Of a DNA stretch of 64,000 nucleotides, positions 55,598-64,000 are shown in pieces (the stretch's first letter is position 1; every line of letters starts with the position of its first letter). A program made the translations under genes and the position numbers. Origin of the DNA: Bacteroidia bacterium. Lineage in GTDB: Bacteria; Bacteroidota; Ignavibacteria; SZUA-365. The stretch spans positions 3,397,131-3,461,130 of the forward strand of contig JAOSJT010000001.1 of assembly GCA_027493955.1 (NCBI GenBank), read 5' to 3'. Under the pieces are notes generated by a model. It was not told where the DNA came from, did not search any database, and worked only from the letters and a program-made list of their open reading frames with translations.

Positions 55598-56803
55598 ATG
55601 AAACGCATTATCGCACTTTTCCTCATTCTGTTCGCGTCAGGAATACTGAACGCACAGGATCAGGTACTCCTCACTACTGCGCGAATGCAGGCCGGTACAG
55701 ATGAGGTGCAATTCACCTTGCGTATTCACTGTAACGGTGAGCCTCTCTATACCTTGTCCCCTTCGCAACTGCAGATCGCGGAAAACAGTACGCCGGTGGA
55801 GGAATTCTCCATTATCGAGCATGCCTCGCCCACCGCACGCTATCCCATCTCCGTGGCGCTGGTGATGGATGCCAGCGGCAGCATGGTGGGCGCCGGTAAT
55901 GCAGGAGCAAGGAGCGCCGGACACGATTTCGTGGATCTCATGGATGGCGTGCTCGATGAAATGACGGTGTTGTTCTTTACGAACACCGTCACCCTCTATC
56001 AGCAGATGACAACGATCAAACCAATGCTGCACGCGGCGGTGGACGCACTCTACGCGAGCGGCGCGACGGCAGTGTGGGACGGTGCGTACGCAGGACTGAC
56101 GGAGGTAGCGCAAAATGGTGTCAATCCCAAACGCGCGGTGGTGCTGCTTACCGACGGTGGGGACAATTCCAGCACGTCTTCCCCTGCGAGTGTCATCGCC
56201 AAAGCAAATCAGAGCGGAATCCGGGTATTCACTGTAGGTCTGGGCACCTCGATAAACGAATCCGAACTCAAGCTGATAGCCCAGCTTACCGGCGGATTGT
56301 ATTTCCAGACGCCGGATCCAACACAACTGCGGCTTATTTTCTCGACCATAGCAAATTTTATCGGTCGCGGCTTCGACGAATACACCATCAGCTACAAGAC
56401 TCCCGATCCTGCGGCAGCACAGCGGCAACTGACCATCGCCGTCAATGCCTGCAATCAGTCGCTGCCCGCGCAGGGGTACGTTCTGCAATACGGAACCTTG
56501 TCCACACCACCGCTTGCTTCAGCGCTTCCCTTTACGTTGCGTCTCGATCAGAATGTCCCGAATCCGGCGTCTACCTCGACGATCTTTCGCTTCTCTCTTA
56601 AAAGCACGGGTTCCCCGCAGCCCGTACGGCTCGAGCTTTTCGATGTGCTTGGGCGGCGCATCGCCACCATTTTCGATGCGTCCATCTCTGCGGGTAGTTA
56701 CAGCGTTCCCTTCGAAACGAATCAATTGTCGCAGGGTATGTATGTGATGCGGCTCAGCAGCGGTGCCGCGGTACAGTACCGCACCATGCTGTTGCAACGG
56801 TAG
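55598..56803 (+). CDS. von Willebrand A domain protein with T9SS sorting domain
   Basis: A 401-aa secreted protein. The signal peptide ends near 'GILNAQD' (about residue 19). The vWA domain covers about 85-270 with an intact MIDAS: 'LVMDASGSMVG', Thr in 'GATAVWDG' and 'LLTDGGDNSS'. A short Ig-like stretch precedes it (about 25-80). The last ~85 residues are a T9SS type A sorting domain ('LDQNVPNPASTSTIFRFSL', 'LELFDVLGRRIATIFDA', 'GMYVMRLSSGA'). It is likely displayed on or released from the surface, in contrast to its lipoprotein paralogue next door. It is the last gene of the ECF operon and is followed by a terminator. Confidence 0.92.
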   Translation: MKRIIALFLILFASGILNAQDQVLLTTARMQAGTDEVQFTLRIHCNGEPLYTLSPSQLQIAENSTPVEEFSIIEHASPTARYPISVALVMDASGSMVGAGNAGARSAGHDFVDLMDGVLDEMTVLFFTNTVTLYQQMTTIKPMLHAAVDALYASGATAVWDGAYAGLTEVAQNGVNPKRAVVLLTDGGDNSSTSSPASVIAKANQSGIRVFTVGLGTSINESELKLIAQLTGGLYFQTPDPTQLRLIFSTIANFIGRGFDEYTISYKTPDPAAAQRQLTIAVNACNQSLPAQGYVLQYGTLSTPPLASALPFTLRLDQNVPNPASTSTIFRFSLKSTGSPQPVRLELFDVLGRRIATIFDASISAGSYSVPFETNQLSQGMYVMRLSSGAAVQYRTMLLQR

Positions 56804-56822
56804 CCCCGGGCTCCGTTGATTA

Positions 56823-56863
56823 CGAAGCACCCCCCGATTCGCCTCCGGGGGGTGTTTCGTTTC
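56823..56863. terminator. Bidirectional terminator between vWA gene and htpG
   Basis: A strong stem of C6/G6 (CACCCCCC with GGGGGGTG) extended by CGAA/TTCG, with an 11-nt loop. It has a T-rich side on the plus strand (TTTCGTTTCT) and an imperfect one on the minus strand. It separates the convergent vWA and htpG genes. Confidence 0.75.
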
Positions 56864-56884
56864 TGATCTCTCTGCAATCGTCCG

Positions 56885-58759
56885 TCAGCTCTCCGCGCGC
56901 GTTGCGCGCTCCATGAAATCCGTCATTCGGCGCACGAAGTCCATCGGATTCTCCAGATTATTTTCCACCAGTAATGCCGCGGCGTAGATCTGCTCCACGG
57001 CATCGGTGAGAACAGGATCGTCCTGTTGTTGCTGATGAATGCGGGCAAGATTGCGCACCAGGGGATGCGCCAGATTCACTTCCAGCATTTTTTTCCCGGC
57101 ACTGAAATTCTTGTCCATCATGCGCATCATGCGCTCGGTTTGCGCATCGAGTCCCTGTTTACCGACGACCAATGTCGCCACACTGTCCACCAGGCGCCGC
57201 GATTCGATGACGTCTTCGACGCGATTTCCAAGAATTTCCTTGAAGCGCAACAGCAGATCTTTCGCGGTACGGCCTTTGACCGCGTCTTCCGCCTGTTCTG
57301 TATCTTTCCCGATGCTGATATCCGCTTTCTCGATGGAGACGAGCTTTTTCCCCTCGAATTCGTCCAGACTGGTGACGGTGAAAATATCCACCGGATCGAT
57401 GAAGAACAGCACTTCGATGGCGTATTTGCGGAAGTACTCCAGGTTGGGATGCTTGACGGCAATGTCACGGCTTTCGGCGGTCAGGAAGTAGATCTCCTTC
57501 TGATCCTCGCCCATGGCTGCTACATAATCGCGGAGCGAGGTGTACTTGCCCGCATCGGTTTTCGATGTTTCGAAACGCAAAAGTTTGCTGATGCGCTCCC
57601 GGTTTGCGTAATCTTCGTTGATGCCGAGCTTGAGGTAGTTGCCAAAATTCTTGAAGAAGGTAGCGTATTTCTCAGGATCGGTGTTGCTCCAGTCTTCGAG
57701 CATACCGAGCATGCGGTTCGTGAGCACTTCACGAATCTTGGCGGTTACGGGGCTGGACTGCGTTACCTCACGCGAGACGTTGAGCGGCAGATCCTCGGTA
57801 TCCACAACACCGCGGGCGAAGCGCAGATACTCTGGCAGCAACTCCTTGCAATCGTCCTGAACGAAAACGCGATGGATGTACAGATGCAACGATTTCTCTT
57901 CGCGCGGATCGAAGTAGCCGAACGGTGAAGCGGAGGGGACGAAAATCAGTGCCTTGAAGTTGACTCGGCCTTCGATGTTCAGATGCAGTGAATCCATCGG
58001 TTCACGAAAATCGGCCGCGATGAATTTGTAGAATTCATCCCGTTCCTCTTTCGTGACATCGTCTTTCTTTTTCTGCCACAGTGCGCTCACGGAGTTCACG
58101 CGCTCTGTGCCGATGTAAATCGTGAAATCCACGAAATTCGAATATTTCTTGATCACGGAGCGAAGGCGATAGTCCTCGGCCAGATCATGCGCGTCTTCTT
58201 TCAGAGTGAAGGAAATGCGTGTCCCACGTTCCGGCTTTTCGATTTCCTCGATGGTGAACGTCCCTTCACCCTTCGATTTCCAGCGATAGCCCTTCGAATC
58301 CGGATCCGCGTGCCTGGTTTCTATGGTGACTTCATCGGTGACCATGAACACCGAGTAAAAACCCACACCGAACTGACCAATCAGTTCTCCGCCGTCCACA
58401 CTGCCGCCGGCGGTCTTCACGGTCCGGAGGAAGTCCAGCGTGCCCGAGCTGGCGACCGTACCGATGCGATCGATCAGCTCGTCGCGGGTCATGCCGATAC
58501 CGCTGTCCTCGATGCTGATGGTGTGCTGTGTCGTATCGACGTTTATGCTGATTTTCAGCTCGGTGTCCGGATGCAACACCGGCGTATTGGTGACCTGCAT
58601 GAAGCGGACCTTGTTCAACGCGTCGGAGGCGTTGGACACAAGCTCGCGTAAAAACACCTCGGGGTGTGTATAGAGCGAATGGATGATAAGGTGGAGAAGC
58701 TGCTTCATCTCCGCCTTGTACTCGAATTCCTGCGGCGCAGGATGTTGTTCATCAGACAT
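56885..58759 (-). CDS. htpG: Molecular chaperone HtpG (Hsp90)
   Basis: An ATP-dependent cytoplasmic chaperone of 624 aa, a normal length. The N-terminal GHKL ATPase has 'FLRELVSNASDALNKVRF', 'IEDSGIGMTRDEL', 'IGQFGVGFYSVFMV' and 'GTRISFTLKED'. The middle domain has 'YIHRVFVQDDCKELLPEYLRF' and 'DLPLNVSREVTQSSPV' in parts. The C-terminal dimer domain ends without the eukaryotic MEEVD tail. It is single and has its own promoter-like site; no CIRCE heat-shock operator is seen upstream. Confidence 0.97.
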   Translation of the reverse strand: MSDEQHPAPQEFEYKAEMKQLLHLIIHSLYTHPEVFLRELVSNASDALNKVRFMQVTNTPVLHPDTELKISINVDTTQHTISIEDSGIGMTRDELIDRIGTVASSGTLDFLRTVKTAGGSVDGGELIGQFGVGFYSVFMVTDEVTIETRHADPDSKGYRWKSKGEGTFTIEEIEKPERGTRISFTLKEDAHDLAEDYRLRSVIKKYSNFVDFTIYIGTERVNSVSALWQKKKDDVTKEERDEFYKFIAADFREPMDSLHLNIEGRVNFKALIFVPSASPFGYFDPREEKSLHLYIHRVFVQDDCKELLPEYLRFARGVVDTEDLPLNVSREVTQSSPVTAKIREVLTNRMLGMLEDWSNTDPEKYATFFKNFGNYLKLGINEDYANRERISKLLRFETSKTDAGKYTSLRDYVAAMGEDQKEIYFLTAESRDIAVKHPNLEYFRKYAIEVLFFIDPVDIFTVTSLDEFEGKKLVSIEKADISIGKDTEQAEDAVKGRTAKDLLLRFKEILGNRVEDVIESRRLVDSVATLVVGKQGLDAQTERMMRMMDKNFSAGKKMLEVNLAHPLVRNLARIHQQQQDDPVLTDAVEQIYAAALLVENNLENPMDFVRRMTDFMERATRAES

Positions 58760-58796
58760 GGCGCTTCCCGAATGTTGATATAAAAAACCTCAATTA

Positions 58797-58829
58797 CAAA
58801 GGTAGCAACTGCACACACGACGAGGCAAA
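58797..58829 (-). promoter_or_regulatory. Candidate FCB-type promoter of htpG
   Basis: On the minus strand TTTG (58826-58829), 21 nt, then TACCTTTG (58797-58804), an exact TAnnTTTG match. The start of transcription would fall about 30 nt before the htpG ATG. Confidence 0.55.
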
Positions 58830-59220
58830 TTCGGCCGGGTCCTCACCGGAGTCTCGGCCACGTTCAGGGGCCGGCATTTCGAAACTCACGGGGCACTTTC
58901 CTGTGGTTTCGGCTCGGTCCCTCAGCTTGGCCGATGGCAAGCACCGGAAAAGGTTCTGTGATCAGCGGAGTGCCGGACCCTGAGCGGAGAATGGCGACGC
59001 TCAACTATCGCCGAAGGGACTGGTGACAGGCTTGCCAAGGCTGCTCTTCGCGACGCAGACCACCCGATCGTCTGACGATGTTTTTCTCCTGCGTCCCAGG
59101 AATTTTTTTTTATCGTCCGTCGTTGTACTATGCTGGATATAGTGGATATAGTATGTCCTCTATGCACCGTACCTTGGATCCATCACATCCACCACCATAG
59201 AACACTCAGAGGAGAGCACA
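58830..59220. other. Intergenic region between htpG and ahpC
   Basis: No gene is seen. A direct repeat GGATATAGT, GGATATAGT lies at 59136-59153, about 70 bp upstream of the peroxiredoxin gene and may belong to its promoter. A poly-T run lies at 59103-59112. Confidence 0.4.
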
Positions 59221-59757
59221 ATGCTTACTGTAGGAGACAAGTTTCCCGCCTTTACGCTTCAGGCCTGCGTCAGCCGCGATCACGGGAAGGAATTCACCGA
59301 GATCACGGATCAGACCTACGCCGGCAAATGGCAGGTGATTTTCTTCTGGCCCTTGGACTTTACTTTCGTCTGTCCCACCGAAATCGCCGAATTCGGTCAT
59401 CGCCACGACGACTTTGCTTCGCGCGACGCCGTCGTGCTCGGCGCCAGTGTGGACAGCCATTACGTGCACCTTGCCTGGCGCAACGATCATCCCGAGCTTA
59501 AAGATCTGCCTTTCCCTATGCTGGCGGATATCAAGCGGGAGCTCTCGTCGTCACTGGGCATTCTTGAAAAAAATGCCGGCGTGGATCTCCGCGCTACCTT
59601 CATCGTCGATCCCGATGGTATCATCCGCTGGGTAAACGTCAACGACCTCAGTGTCGGCCGCAACATCCCCGAAACGCTGCGTGTGCTCGACGCTCTGCAG
59701 ACCGGTGAACTCACGCCCTGCAACTGGGAAGCCGGTCAGGAAACCCTGCACGTGTAA
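59221..59757 (+). CDS. ahpC: Peroxiredoxin, AhpC family
   Basis: A cytoplasmic thiol peroxidase of 178 aa that reduces hydrogen peroxide and organic hydroperoxides. The peroxidatic Cys51 lies in 'FTFVCPTE' and the resolving Cys167 in 'TPCNW', so it is a typical two-cysteine enzyme. 'FFWPLDFTFVCPTEIAEF', 'LPFPMLADIKRELS' and 'SVGRNIPETLRVLDALQ' resemble the mycobacterial AhpC branch more than the enterobacterial one. No ahpD or ahpF lies alongside, so the reductant must come from elsewhere. A strong terminator follows. Confidence 0.95.
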   Translation: MLTVGDKFPAFTLQACVSRDHGKEFTEITDQTYAGKWQVIFFWPLDFTFVCPTEIAEFGHRHDDFASRDAVVLGASVDSHYVHLAWRNDHPELKDLPFPMLADIKRELSSSLGILEKNAGVDLRATFIVDPDGIIRWVNVNDLSVGRNIPETLRVLDALQTGELTPCNWEAGQETLHV

Positions 59758-59763
59758 ACTGCT

Positions 59764-60014
59764 TCAACGCAGGTCACGAAGAACGAGAGGAAACGCGCCC
59801 CCGGAAACGGGGGCGTTTTTTTTGCAATCCAGGATATGCCACATCCGAAATATTTTCTTCGCGACGCAACCCGTAGGGCATTTTTCCGTACCCTGTTGGT
59901 AACCGGAACGGAGAGCGGGTGTCGCTTTCACAGGTCAGCCCGAACAACCGGACCGGGAGTTTCCGATCAACGCAGGTCAGAAACGAGAGAGGAAGCCGCG
60001 CCCCCGTACGGGGG
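59764..60014. repeat. Duplicated terminator-like element, copies 203 bp apart
   Basis: TCAACGCAGGTC at 59764 and again at 59967 are each followed by an AACGAGAG-like word and a C5/G5 hairpin (CCCCCGGAAACGGGGG; CCCCCGTACGGGGG at 60001-60014). Only the first copy has a T tract. The 329-bp region 59758-60086 holds no gene. Confidence 0.7.
59796..59823 (+). terminator. Rho-independent terminator of ahpC
   Basis: Stem CGCCCCCG / CGGGGGCG with a GAAA loop and eight T, 38 bp past the stop. Confidence 0.92.
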
Positions 60015-60030
60015 TGTCGGCATGTGGAGT

Positions 60031-60063
60031 AAAAACGAACGGCGATCAGTGACGATCGCCGTT
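60031..60063 (-). terminator. Rho-independent terminator of the CBM48 protein gene
   Basis: A perfect 10-bp stem AACGGCGATC / GATCGCCGTT with loop AGTGAC; on the minus strand it is followed by CGTTTTT. It lies 23 bp past the stop. Confidence 0.85.
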
Positions 60064-60086
60064 GCCATTCAGACCATATTGCGGAA

Positions 60087-60383
60087 TCAGACGGTAATGA
60101 GCGAGTCGTCCGTCCCATGGTCGTTTGGAACGTAGCTTTCCGCTTCCCAGTCATTCTCCCAACGTGCGCCATCCAGCAAAAAACGGTAGCGGTACGTTTG
60201 CCCGCTCTCGAGATACGCCGAGGCATACAAAACGCCGTCCTTGCGCGTCTTCATGGGAAGGGCAGCCGGATTCCAGTCATTGAATTCACCGCACACAGCA
60301 GCGGACTTCGCCTCAACCTCGGCCGGCAGGTAAAACGTCACCTTGCAGCTACGGCCGGATTTCATGTAACTCTTCTTTGGCAT
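60087..60383 (-). CDS. Stand-alone CBM48/isoamylase N-terminal domain protein
   Basis: A 98-aa cytoplasmic protein made of a single glycogen-binding-type beta domain. 'CKVTFYLPAEVEAKSAAVCGEFNDWNP' in parts carries the conserved Asn-Asp-Trp, and 'LESGQTYRYRFLLDGARWENDW' contains the Arg-Phe and Trp positions expected to contact alpha-glucan. It resembles the AMPK-beta/isoamylase early-set domain and has no catalytic partner here. It may bind glycogen or act as an accessory subunit. The start at 60383 is used because no better one exists upstream. Confidence 0.88.
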   Translation of the reverse strand: MPKKSYMKSGRSCKVTFYLPAEVEAKSAAVCGEFNDWNPAALPMKTRKDGVLYASAYLESGQTYRYRFLLDGARWENDWEAESYVPNDHGTDDSLITV

Positions 60384-60605
60384 CGGATCAGATGTGATAC
60401 AATGTGGCACAAAATGTAAGCAGACTTATAATATACGCAGAATACCGGCGCAATCAAATAGCTGAAAAAAGCGTATAGATCGTGTCCTTGTTCGCATTCG
60501 CGAGACAGGCCGCAACACAAGAACGCCCTTTGCGTACACCTTGTGTTCCCGTGTCGTGAACCGTTGCTCTCCGTCATGAAATCCCCGGGTAATGCAGGTG
60601 CCTCC

Positions 60606-62807
60606 ATGAATGCCGTATTCACCTTCGTTCTCATGTTTGGCATTGCGATCTCCGTTCCGGCCGCAGAGCTGCTTGCGCAGATCGCAACCACTCCGCGTGT
60701 GCTGCAGCTGCGAAATGCATCGGCGCTTCTCCGTATCGACGGTGTGATTGACGATGCGTGGTCGGAAGCCGACTCCACCTCCGCCTTCGTGCAGCACAGT
60801 CCTTCTCACAATCAGTCGCCCTCGCGGAAAACCATCGCCAAAGTACTGACCAACGGGAATTCCCTGTATTGCCTCATGATCTGCATGGACGATGCCGCCG
60901 ACATCGAAGCTCACAATGGCATACTCGACGATGGCGGCGGGGATTTCGTCTCTCTGATGATCGACACGTTTGGTGACGGCAAAAGCGCCTACAAATTTGC
61001 CGTGTCCGCCGGTGGTGTGCGTACCGATGCCAGACTCCTGGACGATGCGCGCAATCGGGATTACAATTGGGACGGCGTCTGGTTTGCCGACGCCCTGGTG
61101 TATGATTGGGGCTATGTGGTGGAAATGGAGATACCGTTTCGATCCATACAGTACGATCCGGCCCTTGAGAGCTGGGGACTGGATTTCGATCGATGGATTC
61201 CAGGCCTTGCTGAGGATATTTACTGGTGTCCGTACAACGAAAGCGAAGGGCAGCGAATCTCAAAATTCGGTCGTCTGCAATTCAACGGTGTGCGTCCCTC
61301 GATCCAGGGATTATCGTTGGAATTCTATCCCGTCGCTATCGGAAGACTGGAATACCTTCGCGAGGGCACGTACACGCACAGACCGGATGCCGGTCTGGAT
61401 ATGTTTTACAATCCCTCCCCGGTCCTCACACTTCAGGCGACGGTAAATCCCGATTTCGCGCAGATCGAAGCTGATCCCTTCTCTTTCAACATTTCCCGTT
61501 ACGAGACATACTTCTCCGAACGCCGCCCCTTTTTCACCGAAGGAAATGAAATTTTCATGGCTGCTGGCAAACAGCATAACTCCGGTTTCTACAAACCACT
61601 TGAGCTTTTCTATTCCCGCCGCATCGGGCGCAAGCTCGCCGATGGCGGCGAGGTCCCGTTATTGGCCGGAGCGAAGGCCTTCGGCCGCGTCGGGGATTGG
61701 GAATACGGCGGCTTTACGGCAAGGACGGGAGAGACACAATACACGATGGATGGTGACAGCCGTACCGAGGAGGCGGCCTCGTTCGCGGCGGGGCGGATGA
61801 AGCACCGGCTATTGGAAAACTCCGATGTCGGTATGCTCCTCGTCGGCCGCTGGTCCGAACAGCGACACTCCGGCGTCCTGGACGTGGACGGCGCTCTCCG
61901 GGAATCCTCCTGGCAGCTCGCCTGGCAACTTGCCCGCTCCTTCAACAGCGCTGCCGAAGGCGGGTATGCGGCCTCCGCCGGCTTCACGATGCCCACGGAG
62001 CACTGGCTTGTGCTCGTTCGTGGGCGTGCCGTCGATACGCGATTCGACGTAGCGGATGTCGGCTATGTACCGTGGCGCGGCACCGCGGAGCTCGTCGCCC
62101 TGACGGGGCCCACCTGGTATTTGAAGGATAATCCGATACGCTATATCTCTCTCTACGGGGGCGGCGCGTTAGGGTATGAGGATGCCGATCTGTTTACCGA
62201 CCTTATCGCGCTATTGGGGGGAAACCTCTCCTTTCGTGCAAATCATGGCGGAGAGATCAACCTCAGCTACGGCCGCGCGAAGGACGGAGGACAAGAGTAC
62301 ACTTCCTACGAAGCGAATTTTTCCACCTGGTTCAATATCCATCCCCGCTGGAGCGCCAATGTTTGGGGCGGCTACAGCCGGGGTTGGAACTTCGCGAGGG
62401 ACTGGCTCGGCTTTTACACCTGGGCGGGGATGTCCTTCTCATGCAAACCCACCACGGGAATCTCTTTTGAAGTGGACCTGAATACCCATTGCGAGGGTAA
62501 TCCCGATAATGAGATTGTGGACGTCATTGTCAATTCTCGTCCCGGCTTCACCATTGTACCGGTAAACGATCTCAGCATACGCCTGTACGTGGACAATACC
62601 TACAGATCATCGTCCGATCGCATCGAGCAGTGGATCACTGGTCTGCTCTTCAGCTGGAATTTCCTGCCAAAAAGCTGGGTGTATTTCGCCATCAACGATC
62701 TGCGCGATATCCATCACCCGGGAGGCTCAACACCCGCAGAGCGGGCGGTTATGCGTGTCCGTGACCAGGCCGCCGTACTGAAACTGAAGTACCTCTATTA
62801 TCTCTGA
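60606..62807 (+). CDS. DUF5916 protein with CBM9-like N-terminal domain
   Basis: An exported protein of 733 aa. The signal peptide is about 1-24 ('...VPAAELLAQ'). A carbohydrate-binding family 9-like domain covers about 35-220: 'LLRIDGVIDDAWSEADSTSAFVQHSP' in parts, 'DFVSLMIDTFGDGKSAYKFAVSAGG' and 'WGYVVEMEIPFRSIQYD'. A DUF5916 beta-barrel-like region follows, with 'ATVNPDFAQIEADPFSFNISRYETYFSERRPFFTEGNEIF' in parts, a strong family signature, and ends in 'LKLKYLYYL'. It is probably an outer-membrane protein of unknown substrate. The start may be 60606 or 60576. Confidence 0.9.
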   Translation: MNAVFTFVLMFGIAISVPAAELLAQIATTPRVLQLRNASALLRIDGVIDDAWSEADSTSAFVQHSPSHNQSPSRKTIAKVLTNGNSLYCLMICMDDAADIEAHNGILDDGGGDFVSLMIDTFGDGKSAYKFAVSAGGVRTDARLLDDARNRDYNWDGVWFADALVYDWGYVVEMEIPFRSIQYDPALESWGLDFDRWIPGLAEDIYWCPYNESEGQRISKFGRLQFNGVRPSIQGLSLEFYPVAIGRLEYLREGTYTHRPDAGLDMFYNPSPVLTLQATVNPDFAQIEADPFSFNISRYETYFSERRPFFTEGNEIFMAAGKQHNSGFYKPLELFYSRRIGRKLADGGEVPLLAGAKAFGRVGDWEYGGFTARTGETQYTMDGDSRTEEAASFAAGRMKHRLLENSDVGMLLVGRWSEQRHSGVLDVDGALRESSWQLAWQLARSFNSAAEGGYAASAGFTMPTEHWLVLVRGRAVDTRFDVADVGYVPWRGTAELVALTGPTWYLKDNPIRYISLYGGGALGYEDADLFTDLIALLGGNLSFRANHGGEINLSYGRAKDGGQEYTSYEANFSTWFNIHPRWSANVWGGYSRGWNFARDWLGFYTWAGMSFSCKPTTGISFEVDLNTHCEGNPDNEIVDVIVNSRPGFTIVPVNDLSIRLYVDNTYRSSSDRIEQWITGLLFSWNFLPKSWVYFAINDLRDIHHPGGSTPAERAVMRVRDQAAVLKLKYLYYL

Positions 62808-62939
62808 CCGGGTCGCGTCCCATTCAGCTGCGATACCCGGCGCCTGCGCACTGCGGAAGTCCGGATAACGCATCCTTCGATACCACGGGACACGACGCGA
62901 TGTGAAACTTCTTCCACAATCTTCGGAATACTTTCGACC

Positions 62940-63761
62940 ATGACCATACACAGAAATCTTCGACACGAATTCCCGGATACGCGGGAGGCTGAAAGAGTGG
63001 AGGCGGAGGGCTGGTCTGCCGTGTACGCTGCAGCTCCGCCGGAACTCGCGTTGAAAACATCCGAAATCGCCGGAGCCACCTTGCTCATCGCCCCTTCCAT
63101 TGATATCCTTGCCTATAACCGTGTGCTGAGTTTCGGCCTGAATGAGGTGCCGCATCAAAAGGATTTGCAGGAGATAATCCAAACCTACGCTTCCGCAGGT
63201 GTCGGACGTTTTTTTCTGCAACTGCCTCCTGAAGCGGATCGCGACGGGATATCGGAGATGCTCTATGCGCAGGGTTTTCGTCCGTATAACGACTGGGCGA
63301 AACTGCGACGCGGTGTTGCGGATATTCCGGAGTTTGCAGTCTGTGCCGATATCCGTCATGCCACACCCGCGGATGGCCCGGTGTATGCGGAAATTCTCAT
63401 CGAGGCCTTCGACTGGACACCGGAACTCTCCGGCCTCCTGTCCTGCACCATCGGCAAGAATGGCTGGTCGCATTACCTTGCGCTGGTCGACGGGGAGGCG
63501 GCTGCCTGTGCCGCACTGTACAGGACCGGGACGACGGCGGCGCTGGCCATGGCGGGCACACGCCCGCGCTTCCGCGGGTCGGGTTTGCAACCCGCGCTGA
63601 TCCGCCGACGATTGCTGGACTGCGCGGGAGCCGGCGTGCAGACGGTTGTTACGGAAACCGGTGTTGACGGACCCGACCATCCGTCGCCGTCATTCCGCAA
63701 CATGCGCAAGGCCGGATTTGAACTCGCGTATTTGCGACGGAACTGGCTCTTCGAGGGATAA
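62940..63761 (+). CDS. GNAT family N-acetyltransferase
   Basis: A 273-aa cytoplasmic acetyltransferase of the GNAT fold. The C-terminal half (about 135-270) has the GNAT domain: 'IRHATPADGPVYAEIL', 'YLALVDGEAAACAALYRTGTTAALAMAGTRPRFRGSGL' in parts with the acetyl-CoA loop 'RFRGSGLQPALIRRRL'. The first 130 residues form a second, degenerate GNAT-like half, as in two-domain acetyltransferases. The substrate is unknown. The TetR-type gene begins 99 bp after it. Confidence 0.85.
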   Translation: MTIHRNLRHEFPDTREAERVEAEGWSAVYAAAPPELALKTSEIAGATLLIAPSIDILAYNRVLSFGLNEVPHQKDLQEIIQTYASAGVGRFFLQLPPEADRDGISEMLYAQGFRPYNDWAKLRRGVADIPEFAVCADIRHATPADGPVYAEILIEAFDWTPELSGLLSCTIGKNGWSHYLALVDGEAAACAALYRTGTTAALAMAGTRPRFRGSGLQPALIRRRLLDCAGAGVQTVVTETGVDGPDHPSPSFRNMRKAGFELAYLRRNWLFEG

Positions 63762-63859
63762 TCCCGCTTTGTCGCAGACAGATTGCGTCTCGTCTCCTTG
63801 TCCCGAAACTCCACCGCATGTACCTTTGAATCACGGTTCAGGAATATTCGCGGTAGCAC

Positions 63860-64000
63860 ATGCGTCGACGCAGCGGGAATAAATCACAGGATATCACAGA
63901 CGCGGCGGTCAAGGTGTTTGCCCGCGACGGCTTCCACGGGGCGAAAATCACACGCATCGCTCAGGAGGCCGGCGTCGCGACGGGGAGTGTCTATCTGTAT
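63860..64000 (+). CDS. TetR family transcriptional regulator, 5' part only
   Basis: The first 47 codons are present; the gene runs off the window. 'DITDAAVKVFARDGFHGAKI' is the TetR helix 1 region and 'TRIAQEAGVATGSVYLY' contains the DNA-recognition helix-turn-helix. The ligand-binding domain lies outside. Regulators of this type usually repress efflux or metabolic genes, often next door; the target here cannot be seen. Confidence 0.88.
   Translation, partial: MRRRSGNKSQDITDAAVKVFARDGFHGAKITRIAQEAGVATGSVYLY

Overview
The window looks like a chromosomal segment of a free-living member of the Bacteroidota/Chlorobiota (FCB) lineage, most likely an Ignavibacteria- or Kapabacteria-like bacterium. 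The evidence is a type IX secretion (T9SS) plug protein, at least five proteins ending in T9SS-type sorting domains, TonB-dependent receptors with carboxypeptidase-like N-terminal domains, a DUF4249 lipoprotein, and several promoter-like sites of the form TTTG-N18..21-TAnnTTT(G/A). Species-level assignment is not possible from sequence reading alone. Base composition is moderately GC-rich except for an AT-rich island near 25-26.3 kb. No rRNA, tRNA, prophage, transposase or CRISPR array was seen.

Layout. 0-8 kb: small hypothetical gene, T9SS plug gene, then a polysaccharide operon (Wzx flippase, UDP-galactopyranose mutase, GT2, methyltransferase) and a short Rho factor on the opposite strand. 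8.6-15.5 kb: a TonB-dependent receptor, then a leftward operon (TonB receptor, DUF4249 lipoprotein, rsmI, small lipoprotein). 15.8-24.6 kb: housekeeping genes lysS and a PcrA/UvrD helicase, a CoA-binding protein, a GT39-like enzyme, an aldo/keto reductase and a THUMP methyltransferase. 24.6-28.7 kb: palindromic repeats, an AT-rich island with two unknown genes, a calcium-binding-repeat protein, a candidate small RNA, purE and a tautomerase. 28.7-38.7 kb: a large T9SS cargo, a GH3/beta-lactamase fusion, an unknown membrane protein, a TonB-domain protein and a seven-anchor 137/138-bp tandem array. 38.7-50 kb: an Asp-box T9SS cargo, a leftward exopolysaccharide operon (WcaJ-like initiator, GT39-like enzyme, Wzi-like protein), an Fn3 lipoprotein, a broken gene and an FG-GAP T9SS cargo. 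50.6-64 kb: a GH20 hexosaminidase, an ECF sigma operon, htpG, ahpC, a CBM48 protein, a DUF5916 protein, a GNAT acetyltransferase and the start of a TetR regulator.

How the parts fit. Two separate sets of genes serve surface polysaccharide (Wzx/Glf/GT2, and WcaJ/GT39/Wzi). Two N-acetylhexosaminidase-type enzymes (the GH3 fusion and GH20) suggest turnover of amino-sugar polymers, with some enzymes exported by T9SS. The most unusual unit is the four-gene operon at 53.0-56.8 kb: an ECF sigma factor, a membrane anti-sigma protein whose C-terminal half looks like an outer-membrane barrel, a von Willebrand A (vWA) lipoprotein and a vWA protein with a T9SS sorting tail. This could be a surface-sensing or adhesion system in which the regulator and its surface output are encoded together; that reading is inference.
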